DNA of 64,000 bases from Gemmata massiliana (lineage in GTDB: Bacteria; Planctomycetota; Planctomycetia; Gemmatales; Gemmataceae), in contig HG799462.1 in NCBI GenBank assembly GCA_000531095.1, positions 55,370 through 119,369 on the forward strand, in the 5' to 3' direction. This document shows positions 34,430-42,021 of this stretch, piece after piece. The notes beneath the pieces are model-generated. The model was not told where the DNA came from. It worked only from the letters and a program-made list of their open reading frames with translations, and searched no databases. The translations under genes were made by a program, and so were the position numbers. The stretch's first letter is position 1, and every line of letters starts with the position of its first letter.

Positions 34430-36752
34430 ATGTCTGATCTGCTCTCAAAAGTTCTGCACGCTGTCACCGCAAAGAGCTACGTCCCGCTCAAGGCCAAGCC
34501 GCTGTTCAAGCGGCTGAACCTGCCCGACGACGAGTACCCAGCGTTCCGTAAAACGGTGCGTGAACTCGTTCGCACGGGGCGACTCGCGCTCGCCCGAAAC
34601 AACACGCTCCGCGCCGCGGACATCCACGGCACGGTCACCGGCGTGTACCGGCGCGCGACGTCCGGGCACGGGTTCGTCCGGCCGCACGCGGTCGACGGCA
34701 TCTTTAAACCCGAAATTTTCATCCGCGAGGACAAGGGCCTCGACGCCGCGACCGGCGACGAGGTCATGGTTCGCGTCACGCGCGAGGCCACGCGCCTCAA
34801 GGACGCCGCGGGCGAAATCGTGCGCGTACTGGAGCGCGCGACCCGCACGTTCGTCGGCACCTACTTCGAGCGCGACCGGCAGACGCTCGTCCGCGTAGAC
34901 GGCAACGCCTTCACGCACAGCATCGCGGTCGGGGACGCGGGCGCGAAGGGCGCGAAGCCACAAGACAAAGTCGTCATCGAGATGCTGCGGTTCCCCACGC
35001 AGGACAGCCGCGGCGAGGGCGTCGTCACGGAGGTGCTCGGCGCGCACGGTCAGCCCGGCGTGGACACGCTCTCGGTGATCCGCGCGTTCGGACTGCCGGA
35101 AGCGTTCCCCGAATCCGCACTGAACGAAGCGCGGCAGGTCGCGAGCCAGTTCTCCGAAACCGATCTCCACGGGCGTGACGACTTCACGAACGAACTCGTC
35201 GTCACCATCGACCCGCCCGACGCGAAGGACTACGACGACGCGGTCAGCGTCACCATCGACCCGAAGACGAAGCACTGGGTGCTGACCGTCCACATCGCGG
35301 ACGTGGCCGCGTTCGTGAAACCAGGCGGCGCGCTCGACACGGAAGCCCGCAAGCGCGCGACGAGCGTCTATTTGCCGCAGAAGGTCATTCCGATGTTCCC
35401 GGAAGTGATCTCGAACGGCCTCGCGTCACTGCAAGAGGGCAAAGTTCGCTACGTGAAGACCGTGCGGATGGAATTCACGCCGGGCTTGCAGAAGGGCCAC
35501 GTCACCTTCGCTAACGGCGCGATCCGCAACCGCAAGCGCTTCACCTACGACGAGGTGCAAGAACAGTTAGACGCGATGGAGGGGAAGAAGCAACCTACCC
35601 CCTAACCCCTTCCCTAAGAAGGAAGGGGGAACAGAGCCAAACGCAGCAGACACGAAACGATCTGCGACGGTTTTAAGCCCCTCCCCTAAGCGGAGAGGGG
35701 TTGGGGAGGGGTTGCAACCTGAGTTACTCCCCGAACTCCTGGCGATGCTCCGGCGCATGCGAGACCTCGCACTGTTGCTTCGCAAGAAGCGGTTCCGGCG
35801 CGGGGCGCTGGAACTGACGATGCCCGAGGCCGTACTCGAATACGATGCCGACGGGCGCGTCAGCGGGGCACACTTCGCCGAAAACAATCTCAGCCACCAG
35901 ATCGTCGAAGAGTTCATGCTCGCGGCGAACGAGGCGGTGGCAGAACACTTCACGCGGTACGAAGTGCCGTTCCTGCGCCGCGTTCACCCCGCACCCAACG
36001 AAGAAAAACTCGAAGCCTTCGGCCAGTTCGCGGACCTGCTCGGCTACCCCATCAAGCGGGTACAGGACCGGTTCGAGCTTCAGCGTGTACTGACCGAAAC
36101 CGCCGACAAACCGGAGCGAGCCGCGGTCCACTTCGCGCTGTTACGCAGTTTAAAGCAGGCCACGTACTCGCCCATCCAGGACGAACACTACGCGCTCGCG
36201 AGCCAGCACTACTGCCACTTCACCTCGCCGATTCGCCGGTACCCGGACTTGCAAGTTCACCGGTTGCTGGACAAGTGGATCAAAACCGGCTCCGCGAGCG
36301 CGAATACCGAGGAGCTGGTCGCACTCGGGGAGCACTGCTCGAAACTGGAGCGCCGGGCCGAAACCGCCGAACGCGAACTGGTGAAACTGCGGCTCCTGAC
36401 ATACCTGAGTTCGCGCATTGGCGAAGCGCTCGACGCGGTGATTACCGGCGTCGCAGATTACGGGTTCTTCGCTCAGGCCGAACGTTTCCCCGCTGAAGGA
36501 TTGGTTCACATTTCGTCGCTAGTGGACGACTACTACTGGTTCGATGAGAGTTCGCACACGCTCGAAGGCCGGCGCACGAAACGCCGGTTCCGCCTGGGGG
36601 ACCGCGTGCGGCTGGTCGTCGCGCGCGTCGATTTGCAGCGGCGAATGCTCGATCTGCGTCTGGCCGACACCCACCCAAAAGCAGAAGATGACCGGGGCGA
36701 CGCCCTCCCCAACTACGGCCGCGTTCCGAAATCCGGGAGGCGCCGGAAGTAG
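34430..36752 (+). pseudogene. rnr: Ribonuclease R, interrupted by a small palindromic insertion
   Basis: RNase R degrades structured RNA processively from the 3' end. The 5' part (34430-35605, 391 codons) has an N-terminal winged helix, cold-shock domains (TSGHGFVRPHAVDG) and the first half of the RNB domain with the four catalytic aspartates in DPPDAKDYDDAVSV. It stops at TAA 35603-35605 inside the inserted element. The 3' part resumes in another frame from 35712 with the rest of RNB (FTSPIRRYPDLQVHR) and an S1 domain (VADYGFFAQAERFPAEGLVH). Removing 35597-35720 joins codon 389 (Pro) directly to the Glu codon at 35721 and gives one 732-residue protein. As it stands the enzyme is split inside its catalytic domain. 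Re-initiation near 35712 or 35743 could still give two fragments. Confidence 0.88.
35597..35713. mobile_element. MITE-like palindromic element (117 bp) inside rnr with 7-bp target duplication
   Basis: The element is flanked by GCAACCT at 35590-35596 and again at 35714-35720. It starts ACCCCCTAACCCC and ends GGTTGGGGAGGGGTT, giving imperfect inverted ends, and each half is itself a hairpin: CCTTCCCTAAGAAGGAAGGG on the left and CCCCTCCCCTAAGCGGAGAG with GGTTGGGG on the right. It has no coding capacity, so it must be moved by a protein encoded elsewhere. A relative lies in rsmB at 12-112. Confidence 0.85.
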
Positions 36753-36772
36753 TCGCCCGCGGAGCGAGTGCA

Positions 36773-37570
36773 ATGCCTGTTTGTACGTTACCCGGTGGCC
36801 AGACGATCGGTTACGACGACGCGGGGAGCGGTCCGCCGCTCGTGCTGGTGCATGCGTTCCCGTTCGATCGGACCATGTGGGCGCCGCAACTCGCGGCCCT
36901 CGCCGCCAGCGCCCGCGTGCTCACGCTCGATGTCCCCGGCTTCGGCGAATCACCTGCTGCGCCCGAACTCACAATAGACGGTGTTGCGAAGACCGTGAGC
37001 GATTTCCTCGCGGCCCTCAACATTCCGAAGGCGATCGTCGGCGGACTGTCGATGGGCGGCTACGTCGCGCTCGCGTTCGCCCGCAACTTCGCGGACAAAC
37101 TCAACGGGCTGATTCTCGCCGACACGCGCGCCGGTGTGGACGACACGAACGCGCGGGCGAACCGCACGAAGTCCATTGCGCTTGTGAACGAAAAGGGGAG
37201 CGCCGCGCTGTTCGAGTCAATGGTACCGAAGGTACTGAGCGATTCGACGCGCGAGGTGAAGCCCGAAGTGGTCGAGCGCGCGAAATCAATCGCCGCACGT
37301 CAACCGGCTTCGAGTGTGGCCGCGGCTCTCGCAGCGCTCCGTGACCGCCCGGACGCGAACCCCGGTCTGAAGGCCATCACCGTGCCGACGCTCATCCTCG
37401 TCGGTGAGTTCGACGCCGTGACGCCGCCGCTCTCGTCCGCGAACCTCGCCGCACAAATCCGCGGGAGCAAGCTCGTTCACATTCCGGGCGCGGGGCACCT
37501 CTCGAACATCGAGAACCCGGACTCCTTCAACAATGCCGTGCGTGTGTTTCTGGGTGAACGGCCGGTGTGA
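36773..37570 (+). CDS. Alpha/beta-fold hydrolase
   Basis: A 265-residue alpha/beta hydrolase. Oxyanion region VLVHAFPFDRTMW near residue 25, nucleophile elbow GGLSMGGYVA (Ser near 90), acid in VGEFDAVTPP near 205, and catalytic His in IPGAGHLSNIENP near 245. The profile resembles 3-oxoadipate enol-lactone hydrolase-like proteins, but no beta-ketoadipate genes are near, so substrate is undetermined. Begins 20 bp after rnr. Its last codons and stop (CGGCCGGTGTGA) are formed by REP-like copy c. Confidence 0.85.
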   Translation: MPVCTLPGGQTIGYDDAGSGPPLVLVHAFPFDRTMWAPQLAALAASARVLTLDVPGFGESPAAPELTIDGVAKTVSDFLAALNIPKAIVGGLSMGGYVALAFARNFADKLNGLILADTRAGVDDTNARANRTKSIALVNEKGSAALFESMVPKVLSDSTREVKPEVVERAKSIAARQPASSVAAALAALRDRPDANPGLKAITVPTLILVGEFDAVTPPLSSANLAAQIRGSKLVHIPGAGHLSNIENPDSFNNAVRVFLGERPV

Positions 37571-37622
37571 GCCGGTCGGTACACAGCCCTTTCCACCAGC
37601 CGGTTCACACCGGCCGTTCGCC
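37553..37622. repeat. Inverted pair of REP-like palindromes (copies c and d) between the hydrolase and pyrF
   Basis: Copy c (37553-37581, GGTGAACGGCCGGTGTGAGC then CGGTCGGTA) overlaps the end of the hydrolase gene. Copy d (37595-37622, ACCAGCCGGTTCACACCGGC then CGTTCGCC) is its inverse and ends 10 bp before the ATG of pyrF. Both match copies a, b and the one at 52483. Confidence 0.7.
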
Positions 37623-37632
37623 GGGTGCTCTC

Positions 37633-38529
37633 ATGCCTGCGTTTTCCGACCGCCTCGCCGAAGCCGTTTGTCAAAAAGGGCCGCTCTGTGTCGGTATCGA
37701 CCCGCGCTGGGAATCGCTCCCGAAGGCGATTCGCGAGGGCGTGCGCGACGAAGAGGCTAACGAGCGCGCGGCCATTGCCTTCTTCGAGTTCGGGCGCAAG
37801 GTACTGGAACTGGTCCGCCCTTACGCGGGCGTTGTGAAGCCGCAGGCGGCGTTCTTTGAACTCCTCGGCCCGAACGGAATGGAGATGCTCCAACAGCTTC
37901 TCCAAGAGGCCAAACAACAAGGCTTCGTCACCATCCTCGACGCGAAACGCGGCGACATCGCGTCCACCGCGACCGCTTACGCCGACGCCGCGTTCGGTGG
38001 GTGTGCCATCGACGGCGAAACGTTCCCCGTGTGGAACGCGGACTCGCTGACGATCAACCCCTACCTCGGGCGCGACGCGGTGGAGCCGTTCCTCACTGCG
38101 GCCAAAGCGAACAAGCGCGGTACGTTCGTGCTCGTGCGAACGAGCAACCCCGGTGCGGGACTGTTTCAGGATTTGGTGTGCGACGGGAAACCGGTATACC
38201 GGCACGTGGCCGAAGAAGTAGCGAAGTGGAACGCGGCTACCATCGACTCGTGTGGCCTGGGTGATGTGGGCGCGGTTGTGGGAGCCACGCACCCGAGAGA
38301 ACTGGTCGAACTGCGCGGGGTGATGCCGGACGTGTGGTTCCTGGTGCCCGGTTACGGGGCGCAGGGCGGAAACGCGGCCGATGTGAAAGCGGCTTACCGC
38401 GCGGACGGGTTGGGAGCGATCGTGAACAGCTCGCGCGGGATCACGTTCCCGTTCCACCCCGATGATGCAGATTGGGAAGCGAAGATCGTCGCCGCGGCGC
38501 AGAAAGCCCAGTCCGAATTGAAGCCGTAA
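37633..38529 (+). CDS. pyrF: Orotidine 5'-phosphate decarboxylase (PyrF subfamily 2)
   Basis: Last step of UMP synthesis. The 298-residue length and sequence fit the longer subfamily-2 enzymes found in actinobacteria and planctomycetes. The catalytic Asp-Lys-Asp set is in ILDAKRGDIASTATAYADA (Asp103, Lys105, Asp108). Other family segments are CVGIDPRWESLP, VKPQAAFFELLGPNGM, NPYLGRDAVEPFL and FLVPGYGAQGG, plus the phosphate-binding INSSRG-like NSSRGITFPF. ATG 37633 is chosen because the protein then starts as family members do; the region just upstream is a REP copy rather than a normal binding site. Confidence 0.95.
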   Translation: MPAFSDRLAEAVCQKGPLCVGIDPRWESLPKAIREGVRDEEANERAAIAFFEFGRKVLELVRPYAGVVKPQAAFFELLGPNGMEMLQQLLQEAKQQGFVTILDAKRGDIASTATAYADAAFGGCAIDGETFPVWNADSLTINPYLGRDAVEPFLTAAKANKRGTFVLVRTSNPGAGLFQDLVCDGKPVYRHVAEEVAKWNAATIDSCGLGDVGAVVGATHPRELVELRGVMPDVWFLVPGYGAQGGNAADVKAAYRADGLGAIVNSSRGITFPFHPDDADWEAKIVAAAQKAQSELKP

Positions 38530-38567
38530 ACGACGTGAGCCGGGTTGTTGCCCGGCTCACGTCGTTT
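38528..38567. terminator. Bidirectional terminator after pyrF
   Basis: AAACGACGTGAGCCGGG and CCCGGCTCACGTCGTTT form a perfect 17-bp stem with a 6-base loop and flanking A and T runs. It separates pyrF from the convergent gene ending at 38589. Confidence 0.9.
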
Positions 38568-38588
38568 TTGTGCTCAGTTCTTTTTCTT

Positions 38589-39245
38589 CTAGTCGTCCGG
38601 TTTGGCGTCAGCGTTTGTGGCATCTTTCGGCGGAGTCGGAGCTTTGCCGAGGATGACCGCGTACTTGATTCGGAGGTCGTCTTCGGTGGCTTTTGTGGCC
38701 GAAATCGACCTGTCACGGATCAAATGCAATTCGACGATCGTACCCGCAACCAGGTCCGATTTGCTCGCGGCGTAGCCCGTAGCGCCTGCCGGCGCCCGCA
38801 GTTCGTCGATTTCCTTCTGCGTGTGGAGAACCTTCTTTCCCTTATCGTCCAACTTCGGCGGCAGCGACTTGCTGCGCACGAGCGACGGCGGGAGGTATTC
38901 CAGTTCGTAGTCGTGGTGTTGTTCCTTGAGCTGGATCTGGTTCTGTCGACCCGTGTTGCGTTGGAGCGGGTTAGAAAAATTCCGATTGTTTTGCGAGAGC
39001 CGCGGGCGCCCGTTCTTGTTGCCGTTCTTTTGTTGCGGTTCGAGCCATGTGACTCGCAGCGTCACGCTTTTGTCGTCGGCCTTCACCACTTCGCCAATCA
39101 CATCGGATACGAAGACGTAACCGGACCAGTTCGACGGGCTGGCAGAGTCTTTGGCTGGTTTTGGGTCTTCGGCCGAAAGTGAGAATGCGCCCGCGCCCAA
39201 GCTGAGTGCGAACGCTAATCCCGCCCGAAATGCCACTCGCCTCAT
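38589..39245 (-). CDS. Hypothetical secreted protein
   Basis: A 218-residue protein with signal peptide (MRRVAFRAGLAFALSLGAGA then FSLSAED). The mature part opens with a small beta domain (WSGYVFVSDVIGEVVKADDK, SVTLRVTWLEP), then a basic Asn/Gln-rich linker (KNGNKNGRPRLSQNNRN), then YELEYLPPSLVRSKSLPPKL, and ends acidic. No family is recognised. ATG 39245 is chosen as start of the signal peptide. Ends in the shared terminator with pyrF. Confidence 0.65.
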   Translation of the reverse strand: MRRVAFRAGLAFALSLGAGAFSLSAEDPKPAKDSASPSNWSGYVFVSDVIGEVVKADDKSVTLRVTWLEPQQKNGNKNGRPRLSQNNRNFSNPLQRNTGRQNQIQLKEQHHDYELEYLPPSLVRSKSLPPKLDDKGKKVLHTQKEIDELRAPAGATGYAASKSDLVAGTIVELHLIRDRSISATKATEDDLRIKYAVILGKAPTPPKDATNADAKPDD

Positions 39246-39322
39246 GTGCGTCTCCTGATGTGCGACAAAGCGGGATCGCCACACATTTATGAAACGCGAG
39301 TGGGAACAAAAGGGTTCCCGGA

Positions 39323-39364
39323 AAACGAAAACGGCCCGCGCCGGAGCGCGGGCCGTTTTCGTTT
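39323..39364 (-). terminator. Terminator of the small secreted-protein gene
   Basis: AAACGAAAACGGCCCGCG and CGCGGGCCGTTTTCGTTT make a perfect 18-bp stem with a 6-base loop and T-rich end, 13 bp after the stop at 39377 on the minus strand. Confidence 0.85.
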
Positions 39365-39376
39365 CTGCCGAGAGCA

Positions 39377-39733
39377 TTAGCGCCGGTTAACCGGTTGCAT
39401 GATCGGCATGACTGGGGTGTTGTAGCTCTGATACTTCGTCGACTGGTACGTGTTCGGCGACGGCAGCGAACTCGGCCCGGCCTGGAACTTCGGCTCGGTC
39501 TTTTTGATGCTGAAGATGTTGTTCAACGTCTTGATCCAGCCGTTGTTGTCCAGTGAGCTTGCGGTCGACTGGCCGACCAGGTTGATCGTGCCCGCGGCGA
39601 GGTTCGCCGCAGTTTTGCTCGGCTGGACCACGAGTTTCTTCGTGTCAACCGGGCGGAACTCGATGTCCCCGGCGGTCGCGGGGGCGCCCATTACGAGCGC
39701 CGCCGTTACCAAGCCGCAAATAACCCATTTCAT
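39377..39733 (-). CDS. Small secreted protein, unknown function
   Basis: A 118-residue protein with a clear signal peptide (MKWVICGLVTAALVMGAPAT then AG). The mature protein is basic and Ser/Thr/Pro-rich (DIEFRPVDTKKLVVQPSKTA, PSSLPSPNTYQSTKYQSYNT) and ends PVNRR. No known family. ATG 39733 opens the signal peptide. Monocistronic, with its own terminator. Confidence 0.65.
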   Translation of the reverse strand: MKWVICGLVTAALVMGAPATAGDIEFRPVDTKKLVVQPSKTAANLAAGTINLVGQSTASSLDNNGWIKTLNNIFSIKKTEPKFQAGPSSLPSPNTYQSTKYQSYNTPVMPIMQPVNRR

Positions 39734-39952
39734 CGCGAGTCCCCCATTTCGCGCGGCAGTCGGCCCCCCGCCGCTGGTTCCCCAAGTGACCGACGGAGGC
39801 ATAACGTCGGCTCTCGTGCTGTCAACGGAATTCTGCCCCGGCGCAAGTGTTTTCCTGCTTCGCGCTCGGTGGGTCAGTCGATCTTTCGCGAACGCGGGGT
39901 GCGAACTAAGATTCAGGAACCACCCCGCTTACCCAACTCACAAGCCCGAACC

Positions 39953-40480
39953 ATGAAAACGCTCATCTTGGTGGCCGACGGTTTTGAAGACCTGACCCTG
40001 TTTCTGCCGTGGTACCGGCTCCGCGAAGCCGGGGTGGACGTGCGGCTCGCGTGCCCGCTGATGCACGCGATCACCGGGGCACACGGCTACGCGGTGGAAC
40101 CGGACTTCGCGATCCACGAAGTGAACCCGGCCGAGTACGACCTGCTGCTGATCCCCCACGGCTCGGCCGTCGAGCGGTTGCGGCAGCGCGAAGAGGCCGT
40201 GGACGTGACCCGCACGTTCATTGAGGACGGTAAGCTGGTGGCCGCGATCGGTCACGGCGCGCAACTGCTCATCAGCGCGGGCACCCTCGACGGCCGCCGC
40301 GTCACCTGCTCGCCCGGCATTCGTGATGATGTGCGCGCCGCGGGAGCTCTCTACCGCGACGAGGCCGTTGTGACCGACGGGAACCTGCTCACGTGCCGCG
40401 GCGCGGACGACCTGCCCGCGTTCTCGCAAGCGATGATGAAACTGCTCGCCGCCCCGCAGCGGATCAAAGTCGAAGGGTGA
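39953..40480 (+). CDS. DJ-1/PfpI superfamily protein without the nucleophilic cysteine
   Basis: A 175-residue member of the class I glutamine amidotransferase-like DJ-1/PfpI fold. It starts MKTLILVADGFEDLTLFLPW, with conserved Glu12, and has LIPHGSAVERLRQ and GIRDDVRAAGALYRDEAVVT as in yeast and bacterial DJ-1 homologs. The nucleophile elbow, normally AICHG, reads AIGHG: residue 100 is Gly, so protease or glyoxalase chemistry through this cysteine is not possible. His101 is kept. It may act as a binding or chaperone protein, or use another residue. Confidence 0.85.
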   Translation: MKTLILVADGFEDLTLFLPWYRLREAGVDVRLACPLMHAITGAHGYAVEPDFAIHEVNPAEYDLLLIPHGSAVERLRQREEAVDVTRTFIEDGKLVAAIGHGAQLLISAGTLDGRRVTCSPGIRDDVRAAGALYRDEAVVTDGNLLTCRGADDLPAFSQAMMKLLAAPQRIKVEG

Positions 40481-40508
40481 GGGCGCAAAGCGCCAAAAGT
40501 GAAAACGG

Positions 40509-40550
40509 GAGCCGGGGCCGACCTTCATTGAGTGAGGTCGGTTCCGGCTC
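40509..40550. terminator. Bidirectional hairpin between the DJ-1-like and ClpS-like genes
   Basis: GAGCCGG...GCCGACCT pairs with AGGTCGG..CCGGCTC around a 9-base loop, between two convergent genes. Confidence 0.75.
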
Positions 40551-40565
40551 TCTGCGTAGGAGCTT

Positions 40566-40865
40566 CTACGCCGGTTCGATACTCGTCGGCAGCCCGCGGG
40601 CCGCGAACTGCTCGACGAACAGCTCCGCGCGCTCCAGGTGCGTGACGAGTACCAGCGAGCGCCCGCGGTGGTGCGCTTCCCACATCCGGTACTCGGCCTC
40701 GGCCGAACCGAACCGCGTAATGTCCATCACGGCGCGCGTGACGAACATCAAATCTTTACTAGCGGTTCGGTGCAGGACAACTTTGAACCGGCGGGGTGGC
40801 AAATAGCCGCCGAGAGCGAAGAAGCTCAGGCGGTCGTTCCGCCGGGATGGGGGGCGGATGGACAT
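40566..40865 (-). CDS. Divergent ClpS-like adaptor
   Basis: A 99-residue protein with the ClpS fold pattern: RRFKVVLH, then FVTRAVMDITRF, SAEAEYRMWEAHHRGRSLVL and THLERAELFVEQFAARGLP. In ClpS the LHNDD motif and a His bind the N-terminal residue of N-degron substrates. Here the Asn-Asp-Asp positions are replaced by Arg-Thr-Ala (LHRTASKD), while the His of AHxxG is kept (His65). ClpA docking is plausible, but canonical N-degron recognition is doubtful. No clpA or clpC is adjacent. ATG 40865 is the first start that does not extend into the upstream low-complexity region. Confidence 0.75.
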   Translation of the reverse strand: MSIRPPSRRNDRLSFFALGGYLPPRRFKVVLHRTASKDLMFVTRAVMDITRFGSAEAEYRMWEAHHRGRSLVLVTHLERAELFVEQFAARGLPTSIEPA

Positions 40866-41059
40866 GGCGGCCTCGTGTTGCACCGGCTGGCCTTGCGGCA
40901 CCGGGCGACGCGGCCTGGGGGAAGAGGCACCCAGGCAGCCTGTGGTCCCGAACTACCTCCACCGTACCGCGCCGGTCCCGTCGGGGTCAAATCGGGAAGG
41001 GGGTTGATGTGAAGGTGGAGAGAAACTACGGGGCGAACGTACCGATTATTCCTTCTGAG

Positions 41060-41605
41060 TAATCCCGGATGGGTCGGCCGGCCGGCCTGTAAGCCGGGTT
41101 TTGTCCCCGCCCTTTCGGACGGTGACGGTCATTTATCTAGCCCCGCCGTTGCCGACGGGATCGAGCGGTCTACCCGGGGATCGTAACGGGTCGGGCCGAC
41201 CCTGTCCCCTGCTTGACCTTGCTTCCGGTGGGGTTTGCCGAGCCGACGAGTCACCTCGCCGCTGGTGCGCTCTTACATTAAGGGCTCGCGCCCCGCACCT
41301 TTTCACCCTTACCAACGAGTAAAGGAAAAGGAAAAAGTCGGAAGGCAAAAGGGAAAAATTAGGAAGACCAAATGACCGACGCCGTTCGCAGCCATCTCTT
41401 GCTTTTCCTTTTATCTTTGCCCTTTTTCCTTTTTACTTTTCCTTTACTCGTTGGCGGTACACTTTCTGTTGCACTTTCCCGCCCGTTGGCGGTGCGAGCC
41501 GGGAAGCTCGCGACCGTTACCGGGGGTGGACGTTATCCACCACCGCGCCCTATGAAGCCCGGACTTTCCTCCCGAACAAGATCCCGAGGTTGGGATTCGG
41601 CCCGA
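41060..41605 (-). ncRNA. rnpB: RNase P RNA (class A) with greatly extended P12 helix
   Basis: Read on the minus strand, the conserved elements appear in order: GAGGAAAGTCCGGGC (41557-41571), GGGAAAGTGCAACAGAAAG, GGTAAGGGTGAAAAGGTGCG, TAAGAGCGCACCAG, GGCAAACCCCACCGGAAGCA and, near the 3' end, ACAAAACCCGGCTTACAGGC. These are the class A RNase P core. The P12 position (41312-41454) holds a 143-base hairpin whose outer 19 bp, CCAACGAGTAAAGGAAAAG and its complement, pair perfectly; normal P12 helices are far shorter. The total of about 540 nt exceeds the usual 350-400. Ends are approximate because P1 pairing is not clear. Confidence 0.92.
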
Positions 41606-42021
41606 AGACGCCGCACGCGGAATCTACCCCGAGTGCCTGCGTTCCGACGAACCGAGTCCCGACCCCGGAACCTTGTCCCGGCGACCGTCCGGCCGACCGA
41701 CAGACCCAATTGCATCGTAGCTCGCGGCGGCCCAGAAAAGAAGGGGCGCAGAGTGTCTGGTATTGGGGATCATTGTTCTGGCACTCGCCCAATTCTCATG
41801 ATACCTTCGCCATTCTCGCGCCCCTAACACGAAGCGGGATCTCGTTCCGGGCCGTTGATCCGTACCGGAACCGCGCGGACTCCATAGATCAAAGCGAGAG
41901 TCAACAGCGACCGGCCGTTCGGCCCAATAACACGGGCCCCGGTCCCAACGCGGCGCCGCACCGCGAATTCGTACAATGTCCGCTCCCGTAACCACTTAAT
42001 CACCACGCAAAGGGCACCACA
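41606..42021. other. Gap between rnpB and gnd
   Basis: About 416 bp, with the rnpB promoter expected at its left end (minus strand) and the gnd promoter at its right end. Small frames on both strands have no supporting features. I see no repeat, tRNA or other RNA gene in it. Confidence 0.4.

Noticed and set aside
41372-41460. Short hydrophobic frame (MTDAVRSHLLLFLLSLPFFL) resembling a membrane peptide or toxin
   Set aside because: It lies entirely inside the P12 extension of RNase P RNA, and the hydrophobic residues come from the T-rich hairpin arm.
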